A stretch of 6,715 bases of DNA, from positions 1 through 6,715 of the forward strand of contig JAUVRU010000118.1 in assembly GCA_030597485.1 (NCBI GenBank), read 5' to 3'. The notes under the pieces are model-generated. The model saw only the letters and a program-made list of their open reading frames with translations. It was not told the origin of the DNA and did no database searches. The position numbers and the translations under genes are program-made. Below, one piece after another: positions 6,608 to 6,715 of the stretch. Every line of letters begins with the position of its first letter. The first letter of the stretch is position 1. Origin of the DNA: Anaerolineae bacterium (GTDB lineage: Bacteria > Chloroflexota > Anaerolineae > 4572-78 > NAK82).

Positions 6608-6636
6608 CTTATACAGCTTGTGTGGCTGGCTGTCAA
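6608..6636 (-). promoter_or_regulatory. Feo operon promoter, probably giving a leaderless mRNA
   Basis: On the minus strand a perfect TTGACA (6631-6636) is followed by a 17-base spacer and TATAAG (6608-6613). The ATG at 6601 begins 7 bases after the -10 box, where transcription normally starts, so the transcript would have no leader or ribosome site. A short inverted repeat, ACAGC at 6613-6617 and GCTGT at 6629-6633, separated by 11 bases, lies between and touches both promoter boxes. It could be a regulator site; it does not match an iron box I can name with confidence. Confidence 0.7.
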
Positions 6637-6661
6637 GCGATGGTGGGGAACGAGGAGGCCA

Positions 6662-6677
6662 GACTGACACGCAAGCA
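6662..6677 (+). repeat. 16-bp direct repeat, right copy
   Basis: This is the exact second copy of GACTGACACGCAAGCA, found also at 295-310. It is upstream of the feo promoter. Beyond it (6690-6714) is a weak inverted repeat, CTTCCTGC and GCAGAAG, cut by the window edge. I see no gene starting here that can be supported. Confidence 0.5.
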
Positions 6678-6715
6678 CCACATGCCAACCTTCCTGCAAG
6701 ATTTCCCGCAGAAGC

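Noticed and set aside
6602..6688. N-terminal extension of the DtxR-FeoA protein to an ATG at 6688
   Set aside because: The extension covers the TTGACA/TATAAG promoter and would place polar and proline-rich residues before the membrane helix.
6639..6715. Short plus-strand frame open to the right edge (starts MVGNEEARLTRK)
   Set aside because: Only about 25 codons are visible, with no ribosome site or recognised family. It cannot be supported without sequence beyond the edge.

Overview
The window is GC-rich and carries one strand-coherent block of five chromosomal genes, all on the minus strand, with mobile-element debris and repeats at the left edge and between genes. The transposase fragment, the short palindromic repeats and the style of the proteins suggest a member of the Chloroflexota (Anaerolineae-like). 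That is an impression from memory, not a computed assignment.

Right part (about 3283-6640): an iron-transport (feo) operon reading right to left. A consensus sigma-70-type promoter (TTGACA-N17-TATAAG) lies so close to the first ATG that the message is probably leaderless. Gene 1 is a membrane-anchored DtxR-like winged-helix protein with two FeoA (SH3) domains at its C-terminus. Gene 2 is the cytosolic GTPase half of FeoB. Gene 3 is the membrane-permease half of FeoB. FeoB is split into two cistrons whose lengths sum to that of a normal FeoB. The three genes overlap (TGATG, then GTGA), so they are probably translationally coupled. I infer that the anchored FeoA domains meet the FeoB GTPase at the membrane, while the DtxR-like part reads ferrous iron.

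Middle (about 1827-3282): an uncharacterised four-helix membrane protein with its own TATAAT promoter. Two imperfect palindromic elements, 120 bp and 43 bp, lie on either side of this gene. They share termini, and each is bounded by an exact 6-bp direct repeat. They look like two insertions of one small non-autonomous mobile element, the shorter being an internally deleted, inverted relative of the longer. The longer one sits in the predicted 5' leader of the membrane-protein gene.

Left part: a FabF-like ketoacyl-ACP synthase (567-1826) that keeps the two catalytic histidines and the lysine but has glycine where the nucleophilic cysteine should be. Downstream of it is an 8-bp tandem, purine-rich array (329-440) able to form a G-quadruplex. 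At the far left is the N-terminal stub of an integrase-type transposase (129-296). A 16-bp sequence at the end of that stub recurs exactly near the right edge of the window.

The most notable points are the palindromic mobile repeats with target-site duplications, the membrane-tethered DtxR-FeoA-FeoA regulator next to a split FeoB, and the cysteine-less ketosynthase.
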